64,000 nt of DNA from Ahrensia marina (GCF_001293565.1 NZ_JXMU01000019.1:1-64000); one strand, 5' to 3'. Positions 45,786-55,856 are shown, numbered from the stretch's first letter. Translations and numbers: made by a program. The notes: generated by a model not told the origin, from the sequence alone.

Positions 45786-45812
45786 TTCGGAGATTTATGG
45801 CATTGCTCCGAA
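45786..45812. promoter_or_regulatory. Inverted repeat between Lrp-type regulator and gabD
   Basis: TTCGGAG (45786-45792) and CTCCGAA (45806-45812) form a perfect inverted repeat with 13 bases between. It lies in the 107-base gap before gabD. It could be the operator of the adjacent Lrp/AsnC protein or, with weak T-richness downstream, a terminator of its gene. Confidence 0.45.
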
Positions 45813-45831
45813 AATATGCCGGAAGAAGGCG

Positions 45832-46314
45832 TTATTTCTGAAGAAGTATCTCAAATGGCGGCGGTGCGTCTTTCACTGGTTTCGTGACGATGTAGCTAAA
45901 ATAGCGTTTAACACCGGCCCTTTGCTCCAGTACATTGTCGATTAATAATTGATAAGTCTCTATATCGCGGGTGACAACCTGCATCAGATAGTCATATCCG
46001 CCACCAAGAGCCCAGCATCCCGTGATTTCATCGTGCTTTGCAATCTCACGTTCGAATTGGTCGAAATCCTGCGCGCGGTGTTCTCCAAGCTCAATCATCA
46101 CAAATACAGTGACTGTCGGACCAAGAGCCTTCAAAGAAAACTCTGCGCGATATCCGGTAATTACACCTGCTTCCTCAAGACGCTGTATGCGTTCCCAACA
46201 GGATGTTGTGCCAAGACCGGTGCGGCGCGCGAGCTCGCTTTTGCTCAAGCGGCCATTTTTGACAAGCGCGGCTAAAATACTCAGATCAATTTTGTCGAGG
46301 CGATGGGATTTCAT
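45832..46314 (-). CDS. Lrp/AsnC-family transcriptional regulator
   Basis: This 160-residue protein has an N-terminal helix-turn-helix (about 1-55: LDKIDLSILAALVKNGRLSKSELARR in part, with SCWERIQRLEEAGVITGY) and a C-terminal RAM/ACT-like ligand domain (about 65-150) with GCWALGGGYDYLMQV. It ends in an 11-residue Pro-rich tail. Members sense amino acids and often control adjacent catabolic genes. It lies upstream of gabD and the aminotransferase gene on the same strand, 107 bases away, so it probably activates them in response to the substrate amino acid or amine. Confidence 0.9.
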   Translation of the reverse strand: MKSHRLDKIDLSILAALVKNGRLSKSELARRTGLGTTSCWERIQRLEEAGVITGYRAEFSLKALGPTVTVFVMIELGEHRAQDFDQFEREIAKHDEITGCWALGGGYDYLMQVVTRDIETYQLLIDNVLEQRAGVKRYFSYIVTKPVKDAPPPFEILLQK

Positions 46315-46398
46315 CGGATTATTGTTTCGAGTAAGCCAGCCTGCTTGTCAATTATTGCCGCTTTATTGTTTGCACAACAGCAAGCGCGTACTGCTTTA

Positions 46399-47103
46399 TT
46401 ATTTGTCCACCGATGAAATTTTTGTCACGCCGCCATTGGCCCCTGACCAGCTAAGCGGGTCGTCCAGAAAGCTTTCGACCTGAGTAAGGGTTTCTTTGTC
46501 GAAATAACTTTGCTTTTGGCATACGGCCAAGACATCGCGCCATGTTGCAAGATAATGCAGATTAAGGCCAATCGATTGAAGATTCTGAGTCGCCTCAGGA
46601 AAGATGTCATAATAGAAAACAACAATCGTATCAGAAATTTCACCGCCGGCATTGCGGATAGCTTCGCAAAACTTGATCTTGCTGCCGCCGTCGGTTGTCA
46701 AATCTTCGACGAGCAGGACACGTTTGCCTTCAACTGAATTACCTTCAATTTGTGCGTCGCGGCCAAACCCTTTTGGTTTTTTGCGAACATAATGCATCGG
46801 CAAGCCAAGGCGCTCAGAAATCCATGCTGCAAATGGAATGCCCGCGGTTTCGCCGCCAGCCACACTTTCGATTGTTTCAAAGCCGATGTCACGCAAAATT
46901 ACCCCGGCGGCAAAGTCCATCAATGTGCTGCGAATACGCGGGTAGGAAATTAGTTTGCGGCAATCAATATAGACGGGACTCGCCAGTCCGGATGTCAGCA
47001 TGTACGGCTTGTCAGTGCGGAAATGAACAGCGCCAATCTCCAGTAGCATCTTTGCAGTCATCTCGGCGATCAGTTCGCGATCAGGGAAATTACTTGTGTT
47101 CAT
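46399..47103 (-). CDS. pyrE: Orotate phosphoribosyltransferase
   Basis: PyrE joins orotate to PRPP to give orotidine monophosphate in pyrimidine synthesis. The 234-residue protein has the PRPP-binding motif [13 protein letters not shown] (about 128-140), an N-terminal orotate site ([22 protein letters not shown], in part) and the flexible loop Lys pair in VRKKPKGFG. It follows pyrC by 27 bases on the same strand, so the two pyrimidine genes form an operon. Confidence 0.95.
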   Translation of the reverse strand: MNTSNFPDRELIAEMTAKMLLEIGAVHFRTDKPYMLTSGLASPVYIDCRKLISYPRIRSTLMDFAAGVILRDIGFETIESVAGGETAGIPFAAWISERLGLPMHYVRKKPKGFGRDAQIEGNSVEGKRVLLVEDLTTDGGSKIKFCEAIRNAGGEISDTIVVFYYDIFPEATQNLQSIGLNLHYLATWRDVLAVCQKQSYFDKETLTQVESFLDDPLSWSGANGGVTKISSVDK

Positions 47104-47130
47104 TATCTTGCCTTTTATCGGTGTGACAGC

Positions 47131-48195
47131 TCAAGCAGCGTTGGCGTCAATCTCTTGATGCTTCCAAAATAGGGGAAAGCCAGGGTCAAATACAGTTACT
47201 TTGTCGTTGTGAACGTCTATTTTATTCGGATAGACAATTGGTGTTTCAGACTTGGTAAAACGTATGTACTTTTCGTTGGGCTCCAAACCATAGAAGGCAG
47301 GACCGTTCAAGCTTGCAAACGCCTCCAGATTATCCAATTTGCCGTCCTGCTCAAAAACATGGGCGAGGCAGCTCAATGTGTTAATCGACGTGTAAATGCC
47401 GGCACAACCGCATGCGGACTCTTTTGCACCATCAGGATGCGGGGCAGAATCCGTGCCAAGGAAAAACTTCGCGTTACCGGAGGTTGCCGCCTCGCGCAGA
47501 GCAAGGCGATGTTCTTCACGCTTCGCGACCGGCAAGCAATAATAATGCGGCTTGATGCCGCCCACCAAATAGGCATTCCGGTTAATGATCAGATGATGGG
47601 TGGTAATTGTCGCACCGATATTATCGCCGCCTGATGAAACATAATCAACACCGTCGCGCGTGGTCACATGTTCCATGACAACTTTAAGATCGGGGACTTT
47701 ACTGCGAATAGGATCCAGAACCCGCTCGATAAAGACAGCTTCACGGTCAAATATATCGATATCGGGATCGGTCACTTCGCCGTGCACAAGAAGCGGCAAG
47801 CCGATTTCTGCCATCTTCTCTAAAATCGGAAGAATTGTTTCAAAGTTACGCACGCCGCTGTCGGAATTGGTGGTCGCGCCTGCCGGATAGAGTTTCAAAG
47901 CTCTGATAAGACCGGATGCGGCACCGGCAACAACATCATTTAAGTCTGTTGTTTCCGTTAGGTATAAAGTCATCAAAGGTACAAAGTCATGACCGGCGGG
48001 CTTGGCGGCATTGATGCGTTCTTTGTACTCATTGGCCTGTGACGTTGTGACGACCGGCGGCACAAGATTGGGCATGATGATAGCCCGTGCAAAGTTTTCG
48101 CTTGAGTGGGCAATTACGGCTTTAAGCATATCGCCATCACGCAGGTGAATGTGCCAGTCGTCCGGCTTTCTGATGGTGAATTCAGATTGGCTCAT
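47131..48195 (-). CDS. pyrC: Dihydroorotase (PyrC type)
   Basis: PyrC closes carbamoyl aspartate to dihydroorotate. At 354 residues it matches the E. coli-type class II enzymes. The zinc ligands [10 protein letters not shown] (about 11-20) are plain, the carbamylated Lys is in [16 protein letters not shown], and later ligands lie in [15 protein letters not shown] and LGTDSAPH. It is the first gene of the pyrC-pyrE pair and is divergent from an SDR gene with about 260 bases between. Confidence 0.95.
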   Translation of the reverse strand: MSQSEFTIRKPDDWHIHLRDGDMLKAVIAHSSENFARAIIMPNLVPPVVTTSQANEYKERINAAKPAGHDFVPLMTLYLTETTDLNDVVAGAASGLIRALKLYPAGATTNSDSGVRNFETILPILEKMAEIGLPLLVHGEVTDPDIDIFDREAVFIERVLDPIRSKVPDLKVVMEHVTTRDGVDYVSSGGDNIGATITTHHLIINRNAYLVGGIKPHYYCLPVAKREEHRLALREAATSGNAKFFLGTDSAPHPDGAKESACGCAGIYTSINTLSCLAHVFEQDGKLDNLEAFASLNGPAFYGLEPNEKYIRFTKSETPIVYPNKIDVHNDKVTVFDPGFPLFWKHQEIDANAA

Positions 48196-48459
48196 TGCTG
48201 CTGCTCCGTCACGATATTCCAGATTGTCTTTTGCGCGACTATACGGAAATTACATCGCTATTTTTAAATTTGGTAAGCGTGGAATAGCTGCATATGGAAA
48301 AAGCGCAAGGCCAAGCAGTTGTTGTCAGCGCTAAATCCAACGGTTTCACACCTTGCGATAAGACCGATTGCTACATAATCATTTGTCCCAAGGTGATAGT
48401 CATTAGTGTGTACATGTTGCCGAAGCAGACGAATAAAGGCACATGAAGAGGAGAATGTT

Positions 48460-49203
48460 TTGTCAAAAGTAGCGCTGGTTACCGGTGGAGGGTCAGGCAT
48501 TGGGCTGGCATGTGCAAAAACACTCGCTCAAAATGGCTATGCAGTCATCATTACCGGCCGTGACCAACAGAGGCTGACAAAGGTAGCTAATGAAATTGGC
48601 AAGGAGCATTGTGCGGCAATAGCGTGCGATATAACACAGCCTGATCAAGTGGACGCGCTATTCGGCGCTATTGAAGACAAACATTGCCGTCTTGATGTGT
48701 TGTTTAACAATGCAGGCGGCAACGTATCTGCGGCCCCTATCGGTGATATACCCGTTGATGAATGGCTGAAAGTTATCAATGTCAATTTGAACGGCGCATT
48801 TTTATGTGCCCGTGGCGCGTTTAACCTCATGCGCAGGCAAAGCCCGCAAGGCGGGCGCATCATCAATAACGGTTCGATTTCTGCATCCGTCCCGCGTCCG
48901 GGATCTGCGCCTTACACTTCATCCAAACATGCGATTACAGGTTTGACGCGGTCCATCTCGCTGGATGGACGCCCTTATAATATTGCCTGCGGTCAAATTG
49001 ATATCGGCAATGCGGCGTCCGATATGACCGCTGCAATGGTAGAGGGTGTGCCGCAGGCGGATTTATCAATTAAACCAGAGCCGGTAATGGATGTGGCTCA
49101 TGTTGCCAATTCAGTTTTACACATGGCCAATCTGCCGCTTGAGGCGAATGTCCAGTTTATGACTGTGATGGCAACGACTATGCCATTTATTGGTCGAGGT
49201 TAA
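48460..49203 (+). CDS. Short-chain dehydrogenase/reductase
   Basis: This 247-residue NAD(P)-dependent oxidoreductase has the cofactor motif TGGGSGIG (about 8-15), NNAGG, and the catalytic Ser-Tyr-Lys set in NGSISASVPRPGSAPYTSSKHA (Ser and YTSSK). I place the start at a TTG, six bases after GAGGAG; the frame is open upstream to an ATG at 48406, but those residues are unlike the family. Length fits classical SDRs. The substrate is unknown, and the gene has no obvious operon partners. Confidence 0.87.
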   Translation: MSKVALVTGGGSGIGLACAKTLAQNGYAVIITGRDQQRLTKVANEIGKEHCAAIACDITQPDQVDALFGAIEDKHCRLDVLFNNAGGNVSAAPIGDIPVDEWLKVINVNLNGAFLCARGAFNLMRRQSPQGGRIINNGSISASVPRPGSAPYTSSKHAITGLTRSISLDGRPYNIACGQIDIGNAASDMTAAMVEGVPQADLSIKPEPVMDVAHVANSVLHMANLPLEANVQFMTVMATTMPFIGRG

Positions 49204-49239
49204 GTTTTTCGAACTTTGCAGGCTGTGAAGCAAGTGTGG

Positions 49240-49434
49240 TCAAAGCGCTGCCAGTCCTTTTGTAATTACGAAGACAGTCAGGCAGATCAGAATAACAGCA
49301 CACATCATCTTAATGTGTGCTCGCATCTTTCTTTGTGAGGCTAATCTCGCTTTAGCGGCGTGTTCGGTTTGAGCATTTTGTAGTCGCCGCCTGATTTCTT
49401 GAAGCGCGGCGTTGTCGTCTTTATTCACATTCAT
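49240..49434 (-). CDS. Small single-span membrane protein of unknown function
   Basis: This 64-residue protein starts at an ATG preceded by AAGGGGATGA. It has a charged, probably helical N-terminal part (ALQEIRRRLQNAQTEHAAKARL) of about 40 residues and one C-terminal membrane segment (MMCAVILICLTVFVITKGL). The layout resembles small tail-anchored regulators or subunits, but no family is recognised. It lies convergent to the SDR gene and divergent from coxG. Overlapping frames on the other strand have no ribosome site. Confidence 0.6.
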   Translation of the reverse strand: MNVNKDDNAALQEIRRRLQNAQTEHAAKARLASQRKMRAHIKMMCAVILICLTVFVITKGLAAL

Positions 49435-49629
49435 CCCCTTGTGTTGAGGGCATGTACGGAGCCAAAGGCAATAAAGTTTCGTGTAATATGCTTTGTGCTG
49501 AACGATGGTAAATGAAGGATTAAAGTAAGGCTGTCTCCTTTGGCGCCTAATATGAGTCGATATCAATAAGAGATTTGGTGTCGCACTGTTTTTTAGGTAA
49601 GGTTGTCGAGAGTATCAGGGAGGCGAGCG

Positions 49630-50097
49630 ATGGCTTTAGAAATGTCAGGGAGTGAAGAAATTGCGGCGGACATTCAAACGGTTTGGGCCGCGCTTAACGA
49701 TCCGGATATATTGAAAACCTGTATTCCGGGATGCAAGGAGTTGGAAAAAGAGGATGAAACCCATTTAAATGCTGTCGTCAGTTTAAAGATCGGACCAGTG
49801 AAAGCCAATTTCAAAGGCGCGGTTGAACTGCAAAACCTCAATCCACCGCACGGCTACACAATTGTCGGGGAAGGGCAGGGCGGCATAGCCGGGTTTGCCA
49901 AAGGCGGAGCCGATGTAAGTTTGGTTGAAACAGCACCTGATTTAACAACTTTAAATTATACAGCAAAAGCGGATGTCGGTGGAAAAATGGCGCAACTTGG
50001 CAGCCGGTTAATAGACTCGACAGCCAAAAAGCTTGCATCTGCGTTTTTCGCCAATATAAACGCTCATGTTTCAAGTGGCGGCGAAGACGCTGTCTAG
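49630..50097 (+). CDS. coxG: CoxG-like SRPBCC protein
   Basis: This 155-residue protein has the SRPBCC hydrophobic-pocket fold of CO dehydrogenase subunit G. The start MSGSEEIAADIQTVWAALND, the central CIPGCKELE and the GQGGIAGFAKGGADV segment are typical. Homologues are encoded with cox genes and have been linked to anchoring the enzyme or to carrying quinones. The longer membrane-anchor tail of Oligotropha CoxG is absent. GGGAGG lies six bases before the ATG at 49630. The coxSLM genes are 8 kb away, so this is a detached member, and it could act with another molybdenum hydroxylase. Confidence 0.83.
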   Translation: MALEMSGSEEIAADIQTVWAALNDPDILKTCIPGCKELEKEDETHLNAVVSLKIGPVKANFKGAVELQNLNPPHGYTIVGEGQGGIAGFAKGGADVSLVETAPDLTTLNYTAKADVGGKMAQLGSRLIDSTAKKLASAFFANINAHVSSGGEDAV

Positions 50098-50202
50098 ACA
50101 AGTATCCACTGCCTATATTGCATCAGCTAAAGCCTTCATTTCAAAATTGAGCTAACAGGGCCTTTTGCCGTGTATATTTGTGTTTAAATTCGGAGTACAA
50201 GT

Positions 50203-51699
50203 TTGACCGCACCCGATAAAAATCCTGGAAATCGTTATGTAAATGACCTGCGCCGTATCGAATATGGTCAGTCGCAATTTTTCAATTTACGCAGCATTGT
50301 CGTCCCGCTTGGTTTGTCGGTGATTTTTCTTGCCGTTGTCGGGCTATTGGTCGGTCGTTCTTACTCCAGTTTCGGTAATGAAACGCTCATCGTTGTAATC
50401 GCTGCCATCGTTGGTGGCTATATGGCGCTTAATATCGGTGCCAATGATGTTGCGAATAATATGGGACCGGCCGTTGGCGGTAAGGTTCTAACTGTTCTGG
50501 GCGCGGTTTTCATTGCTGCTATTTGTGAGACAGCCGGCGCTTTGCTGGCAGGCGGTGATGTTGTTTCGACAGTGTCAAAGGGCATCATCTCGCCTGAAAG
50601 CGATCAAATCTCTGTTCAGGACTTTCGCTCACTCATGCTTGCAGCACTATTTGCGGCAGGGCTGTGGATTAACTTGGCAACTTGGTTGAGCGCACCGGTA
50701 TCAACCACACATTCCATCGTCGGGGGCGTGCTTGGCGCGGGGGTTGCTGCGTCCGGTTTTGGCCTTGTCGATTGGAATACGATGGGGCTTATCGCTGCAA
50801 GCTGGGTAATTTCGCCTGTATTTGGCGCAGCGGTGGCGGCCGCGTTGCTTTACCTGATTAAGATTAAAATTCTAAACGTTGAAGACAGAATTCCGGCAGC
50901 CAAAAAATGGGTGCCGATTTTGATCGCTGTCATGGCCTCTGCCTTTACGGCCTATATGGCAACAAAAGGGCTTAAGAAGATATGGAGCCCCTCTTCGGTA
51001 GAAATAGTCATTGCTTCGCTGCTAGCTTTTGGTGTCGCGTATTTTCTGGCACGACCCCATATCGAGCGGAAGATTGTAGGTCGGCAAAATACCAAAAAGG
51101 ACATGTATGGTCTTTTTGATGTTCCCTTAATCATCGGTGTTGCTCTCCTTTCATTTGCCCATGGCGCTAATGATGTTGCCAACGCTGTCGGGCCGCTGGC
51201 TGCAATTGTATCCACACTTTCAAGCGGAAATGAAATCGCAAGTCAGGTTGCAATTCCGATCTGGGTTATGGTTGTAGGTGCTTTTGGTATCGCGATAGGT
51301 CTCGTGCTGTTTGGCCCGAAACTGATCTCAGTCGTTGGTGAGAAAATTACACGTCTTAATTCACCGCGTGCATATTGCGTAGCGCTTTCATCTGCTGTGA
51401 CAGTGTTGATTGCGAGTAACTTAGGACTTCCCGTAAGCTCAACTCACATTGCTATTGGCGCTGTCTTTGGTGTTGGCTTTCTAAGAGAATATGTTGAGAA
51501 CCCTAACAAGCGCAAATTGCGTCCCGGTCACAAGCTCAACGCGACCGCAGATGATGCGTTTGATGCTGTTGCCGCGCACAGAAAACGTCGTCTGGTGCGC
51601 CGCAATTTTGCACTTTCCATCGCGGCTGCCTGGGTGATCACAGTTCCGGCTTCAGCGTTCCTTTCTGCCTTTATTTATTGGCTTCTACAGCTTGTTTAA
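50203..51699 (+). CDS. pit: PiT-family inorganic phosphate transporter
   Basis: This inner-membrane transporter of 498 residues takes up phosphate, probably as a metal-phosphate complex with protons. Both PiT signature repeats are present: GANDVANNMGPAVGGK (about 84-99) and HGANDVANAVGPLA (about 320-333), as are two copies of the TTHSIVG/STHIAIG motif (PVSTTHSIVGG, PVSSTHIAIGA). About 11-12 membrane segments are predicted. It begins with TTG, seven bases after GGAG. The 3' end overlaps a convergent Nudix gene by 29 bases. It lacks the PhoU-like partner gene often seen upstream. Confidence 0.93.
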   Translation: MTAPDKNPGNRYVNDLRRIEYGQSQFFNLRSIVVPLGLSVIFLAVVGLLVGRSYSSFGNETLIVVIAAIVGGYMALNIGANDVANNMGPAVGGKVLTVLGAVFIAAICETAGALLAGGDVVSTVSKGIISPESDQISVQDFRSLMLAALFAAGLWINLATWLSAPVSTTHSIVGGVLGAGVAASGFGLVDWNTMGLIAASWVISPVFGAAVAAALLYLIKIKILNVEDRIPAAKKWVPILIAVMASAFTAYMATKGLKKIWSPSSVEIVIASLLAFGVAYFLARPHIERKIVGRQNTKKDMYGLFDVPLIIGVALLSFAHGANDVANAVGPLAAIVSTLSSGNEIASQVAIPIWVMVVGAFGIAIGLVLFGPKLISVVGEKITRLNSPRAYCVALSSAVTVLIASNLGLPVSSTHIAIGAVFGVGFLREYVENPNKRKLRPGHKLNATADDAFDAVAAHRKRRLVRRNFALSIAAAWVITVPASAFLSAFIYWLLQLV

Positions 51700-52126
51700 T
51701 TCTGGGAGAAAGCCGTTTGAATTGCTTTATGACTTCAAGATAGTCATCATGATAGGCAACACGCGGCGCATCATCAAGCAGAGCCCAATGCCGTTCCCGG
51801 CTGTCCATTTCCGGGAACTCATCAACCTGCTTGCGCACAAACATTGGGTAATAAGTTACCGGAACACGGTCGGTTGTCCCATCGACGGTTGATTTTTCAA
51901 TCATGACAGTCATTGGAAAATCGGTCAGTATCTTTCCCTTGATGCCTGCCTCTTCAAATGCTTCGCGGATTGAGGCTTCGCTATCCGACTCGCCCTTTTT
52001 TGAGCGGCCTTTAGGCAATATCCAACGGCCCCGGGTTTGAGACGTCACAAAAAGCACGGCGATTAAATCGCCGCGCATGGAAAAGGGAATAATCCCGACC
52101 CGATGGTCCTTTTTCTTATCACTCAT
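51671..52126 (-). CDS. Nudix hydrolase (diphosphoinositol polyphosphatase-like)
   Basis: This 151-residue cytosolic hydrolase has a Nudix box in LPKGRSKKGESDSEASIREAFEEAGI (key parts PKGRSKKGE and REAFEEAG, about 45-70). The overall look (RGRWILPKG, then a substrate strand and ERHWALLDDAPR) places it near the DIPP/ApnA-type family. The ATG at 52126 is preferred to one 51 bases upstream. It overlaps the end of the phosphate transporter gene on the opposite strand, an intriguing pairing for an enzyme that may cleave pyrophosphates. Confidence 0.85.
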   Translation of the reverse strand: MSDKKKDHRVGIIPFSMRGDLIAVLFVTSQTRGRWILPKGRSKKGESDSEASIREAFEEAGIKGKILTDFPMTVMIEKSTVDGTTDRVPVTYYPMFVRKQVDEFPEMDSRERHWALLDDAPRVAYHDDYLEVIKQFKRLSPRIKQAVEANK

Positions 52127-52187
52127 GATATTACTTCTAAGTACTTCTCTGTGAAATACAAAGGTGCTTATTGCCACAATCCACTAA

Positions 52188-53984
52188 TTAGTGGCTGTCA
52201 CGGGGAAGTCCGAGGTTTTGTGCAATCGCCTGATATTTGGGCGCATTCTTCAGCACCATGCCTTCATCAAACTGATCGACAATGCCGCGCTGAATCTCCT
52301 GCCACGGTGTCTGAGACTCAGGATACGGGTAGCCGCCTTTTGCAATAAGCGCCTCTTTTCGTGCGTTTAATTCCGCATCATCAATCAAAATATTGACTTC
52401 GGCCTTATTGAGATCAACCCGTAGACGATCACCCGTTTGTAAAAGTGCAATCGCGCCCATTGCAGCAGCTTCAGGCGCGCCATTGAGGATCGACGGTGAA
52501 CCGGATGTACCTGATTGACGCCCGTCACCGATGCAGGGCAGTGACGTAATCCCTTTTTTAATAAGATGGGCTGGCGGCTGCATATTAACAACTTCTGCAC
52601 CACCGGGATAACCGATCGGCCCTGCGCCCCGCATGACGAGGATTGTATTTTCGTCAATGCCCTCTTTAGGATCATCAATACGGTGATGATAATCTTCAGG
52701 CCCGTCAAAAACGACAATTTTGCCTTCAAACGCATCAGGGCTATCCGGATTGGATAGATATCGTTGACGGAACTCTTCTGAAATAACGCTGGTTTTCATG
52801 ATGGCAGAATTAAACAAGTTACCTGTCAGATTTATGAAACCTGCATTTTCCAACATTGGCTTTGCAACGGTTTTAATAACATCTTCATTTGCGTTTTTAA
52901 CGTTCGCGCAATTGTCACCCATCGTTTTGCCGTTGGCTGTTAAAGCTGTCGGGTGCGGCAGAAGATTTTCTTTCATGAGCTCCATGACAACTGCGGGAAC
53001 GCCGCCGGCGCGCGAGTAGTCTTCACCTAGATATTTGCCCGCAGGCATCAAATTAACCAGAAGAGGAATTTTATGGCCAAGCTTCTGCCAGTCGTCATTG
53101 GTGAGAGGCACACCAAGATGCCTTGCAATCGCGTTCAAATGAATAGGTGCGTTGGTCGAGCCGCCAATGGCCGAATTGATAACGATTGCGTTTTCAAAGG
53201 CCTCGCGCGTCATAATATCGGATGGTTTGAGGTCTTCTCGCACCATTTCGACAATACGCTTGCCAGTCTCATAAGACATCTGCCCGCGTTCACGGTAAGG
53301 CGCCGGTATTGCGGCAGAACCCGGCAATTGCATGCCCAATGCCTCGGCAAGCGAGTTCATTGTCGTTGCTGTGCCCATCGTGTTGCAATAACCGACCGAA
53401 GGCGCAGAGGCAGCGGCCGCCTCCATAAATTCTTCATAGTCGATTTCGCCAGTCGAAAGCTTCTCGCGCATTTTCCAGATAACCGTACCTGAACCTGCAC
53501 GCTCACCTTTCCACCAGCCGTTGAGCATCGGGCCGACAGAAAGAGCTATGGCGGGAATATTGACCGTCGCTGCGGCCATGAGCATTGCAGGCGTAGTCTT
53601 GTCGCAGCCGATAGTCAGCACAACACCATCAATCGGGTAGCCGTAAAGTACTTCAACGCACGACAGATAGGACAGGTTGCGGTCCAGCGCTGCTGTAGGG
53701 CGTTTGCCAGTTTCCTGAATAGGATGGACAGGAAACTCAATGGGAATACCGCCCATAGCGACGATGCCATCGCGCACACGTTTTGCAAGCTCGATGTGGT
53801 GACGGTTACATGGAGACAAGTCTGAACCGGTTTGTGCAATGCCAATAATCGGCTTGCCGGATTGCAACTCTTCGCGCGTTAGACCAAAATTCAAGTATCG
53901 TTCCAGATACAATGCGGTCATGCCGGGATTGTCGGGGTTGTTAAACCAGTCCTGGCTGCGTAGACGTTTTGGCGCTTTGCTCAT
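52188..53984 (-). CDS. IlvD/Edd-family dehydratase, pentonate type
   Basis: This 598-residue enzyme belongs to the IlvD/EDD dehydratases and most resembles L-arabinonate/D-xylonate dehydratases. Cysteines for an iron-sulfur cluster lie in [19 protein letters not shown] and GYCNTMGT at residues 59, 127 and 200 from the second of two adjacent Met codons, the same numbers I recall for the Rhizobium arabinonate dehydratase with a [2Fe-2S] cluster. The catalytic Ser lies in [12 protein letters not shown] take the second ATG, which is better spaced from AGAGGG. No other pentose genes are adjacent; pgi lies 92 bases upstream on the same strand. Confidence 0.88.
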   Translation of the reverse strand: MSKAPKRLRSQDWFNNPDNPGMTALYLERYLNFGLTREELQSGKPIIGIAQTGSDLSPCNRHHIELAKRVRDGIVAMGGIPIEFPVHPIQETGKRPTAALDRNLSYLSCVEVLYGYPIDGVVLTIGCDKTTPAMLMAAATVNIPAIALSVGPMLNGWWKGERAGSGTVIWKMREKLSTGEIDYEEFMEAAAASAPSVGYCNTMGTATTMNSLAEALGMQLPGSAAIPAPYRERGQMSYETGKRIVEMVREDLKPSDIMTREAFENAIVINSAIGGSTNAPIHLNAIARHLGVPLTNDDWQKLGHKIPLLVNLMPAGKYLGEDYSRAGGVPAVVMELMKENLLPHPTALTANGKTMGDNCANVKNANEDVIKTVAKPMLENAGFINLTGNLFNSAIMKTSVISEEFRQRYLSNPDSPDAFEGKIVVFDGPEDYHHRIDDPKEGIDENTILVMRGAGPIGYPGGAEVVNMQPPAHLIKKGITSLPCIGDGRQSGTSGSPSILNGAPEAAAMGAIALLQTGDRLRVDLNKAEVNILIDDAELNARKEALIAKGGYPYPESQTPWQEIQRGIVDQFDEGMVLKNAPKYQAIAQNLGLPRDSH

Positions 53985-54079
53985 CATACCCTCTGAATTT
54001 GTGTATGGTTAAATGCCTAAGCCATCGATAATTGTGCTTCAAGCCGTTACTTTTCTTTGGCTGTAGGTCAGGTGCAATC

Positions 54080-55714
54080 TCAACCAGAGTAGCTACGTAT
54101 ATAATTGACGAGCGCCGCTGTAGAACTGTCAAGCTTGCCGGTGCCTTCACCTGTTTGCACAACCGGCAAAAGCGCTGTGGCAAGTTCTTTGCCAAGCTCT
54201 ACACCCCATTGATCAAACGCGTTGATGCCATAAAGCTGGGCTTCAACGAAAACGCGGTGTTCATAAAGCGCAATCAGGCGGCCAAGCGCGAACGGGGTTA
54301 GCTTTTCATAAACAAGAGTTATGGAAGGCCGGTTGCCGGAAAAAACTTTGTGCGGCGCTAAACGGTCAGCTTCGGCTTTTCCCATCCCTTTATCTGTCAG
54401 TTGCTTATGAGCCTCTTCCAGACTGCGGCCTTTCATCAAAGCTTCAGACTGCGCGAAACAATTTGCAAGCAAGAGTTCATGATGCACATCCATGCCTTTC
54501 TCATGCGCGGTGGCTGCAACAATAAACTCGACCGGTATGATATCTGTGCCCTGATGCAGGAGCTGAAAGAAGGCATGTTGGCCGTTTGTGCCAGGTTCAC
54601 CCCAGACGATTGGTCCTGACGGTCCGCTTGTGCTTTGTGAATCCAAAGTTGTGCTCTTGCCATTGGACTCCATGTCCAACTGCTGCAGATAAGCGGGCAA
54701 ACGCGAAAGGCGTTGATCGTAGGGAATGACCGCACGGGTGGAATAGTCACACACTGCGCGATGATAATATCCAATCAATCCAAGCATCATCGGCAAATTA
54801 TCGCGTGTTGGTGCTTCTTTAAAATGCTTGTCCATCGCATGGGCGCCGTCAAGAAATTTGCCAAAACGCTTGGCGCCAATCGCCATCATTATTGGAAGGC
54901 CGATTGCGCCCCAGAGCGAGTAACGCCCGCCAACCCAATCCCAAAATCCGAAAATACGGTCCGCTTCAATGCCAAATTCGGCAACCTTATCAAGCGCGGT
55001 GGAAACAGCGCAGAAATGGCTTGGGACAGCCTCTTCGCCCAGTGCATCGACAACAGCTTGACGCGCGGTTTGCGCATTGGTCATTGTTTCGATGGTTGTA
55101 AATGTTTTTGAGGCGACAATGAAAAGCGTTGTTTCCAGTTGCACATTTTTCAGCGTGTCTGCGATGTGGGCACCGTCAATATTGGAAACAAAATGGCAGC
55201 GCGGACCGTCATGATAGGGAGCCAGTGCAAGTACTGCCATGGCAGGGCCGAGATCAGAGCCGCCAATACCGATATTGACAATGTCAGTGAAGTTTTTGCC
55301 ATTTGCCGTTTTGATCTCGCCGGAACGCACACCTTCACAGAAGCTACCCATCTGGTCGAGTACCGCATTGACGCCGTGCATGACGTCTTCACCGTCCTCG
55401 GTTACCGGAAGGTTCGTGCGGTTGCGCAGCGCGGTGTGGAGAACCGCGCGGTCTTCGGTGGTGTTAATATGCTCGCCGCTGAACATCGCATCACGCTTGG
55501 CCGCCACATCTTTCTCAAGAGCGAGATCTTCAAGCAAATTCAGTGTTTGATCATTGACCGCACATTTTGACCAATCAAACAGCAAGTCGTCAAATCTTGC
55601 AGAATTTTTCTCAAACCGTTTCGGGTCATTTGAAAAGGCTGCGCGCATATCTTTCGGCGCGTCACTTTCAAAGTGAGATTTCAGGGTAGCGAGTGCATTG
55701 GATTTGCTTGTCAT
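54080..55714 (-). CDS. pgi: Glucose-6-phosphate isomerase
   Basis: Pgi interconverts glucose-6-phosphate and fructose-6-phosphate. The 544-residue protein has the family signatures [16 protein letters not shown] (about 150), [20 protein letters not shown] with the catalytic Glu and His (about 360), and QWGVELGK with the catalytic Lys near the C terminus. The second of two ATGs is preferred because CGGAG is better spaced from it. It is probably transcribed ahead of the pentonate dehydratase gene. Length matches E. coli Pgi (549). Confidence 0.96.
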   Translation of the reverse strand: MTSKSNALATLKSHFESDAPKDMRAAFSNDPKRFEKNSARFDDLLFDWSKCAVNDQTLNLLEDLALEKDVAAKRDAMFSGEHINTTEDRAVLHTALRNRTNLPVTEDGEDVMHGVNAVLDQMGSFCEGVRSGEIKTANGKNFTDIVNIGIGGSDLGPAMAVLALAPYHDGPRCHFVSNIDGAHIADTLKNVQLETTLFIVASKTFTTIETMTNAQTARQAVVDALGEEAVPSHFCAVSTALDKVAEFGIEADRIFGFWDWVGGRYSLWGAIGLPIMMAIGAKRFGKFLDGAHAMDKHFKEAPTRDNLPMMLGLIGYYHRAVCDYSTRAVIPYDQRLSRLPAYLQQLDMESNGKSTTLDSQSTSGPSGPIVWGEPGTNGQHAFFQLLHQGTDIIPVEFIVAATAHEKGMDVHHELLLANCFAQSEALMKGRSLEEAHKQLTDKGMGKAEADRLAPHKVFSGNRPSITLVYEKLTPFALGRLIALYEHRVFVEAQLYGINAFDQWGVELGKELATALLPVVQTGEGTGKLDSSTAALVNYIRSYSG

Positions 55715-55856
55715 CATCGGCTCCGTGTGTTGCCGTTGGCTTTAGCAAATTAATATGACAGCGTGAAGTTAAATCGATTAAAATTTACTTCCAAAAGCAA
55801 ACCCGTAGCTTCGGCTTGCAGATTATAAAAACTTCTTGCTCTAACAGAGCTGGTCA

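Noticed and set aside
41396-48195. Genomic island bordered by tRNA-Arg
   Set aside because: There is no integrase, no direct repeat of the tRNA 3' end that I could find, and the region ends in the core genes pyrC and pyrE. Codon use looks uniform.
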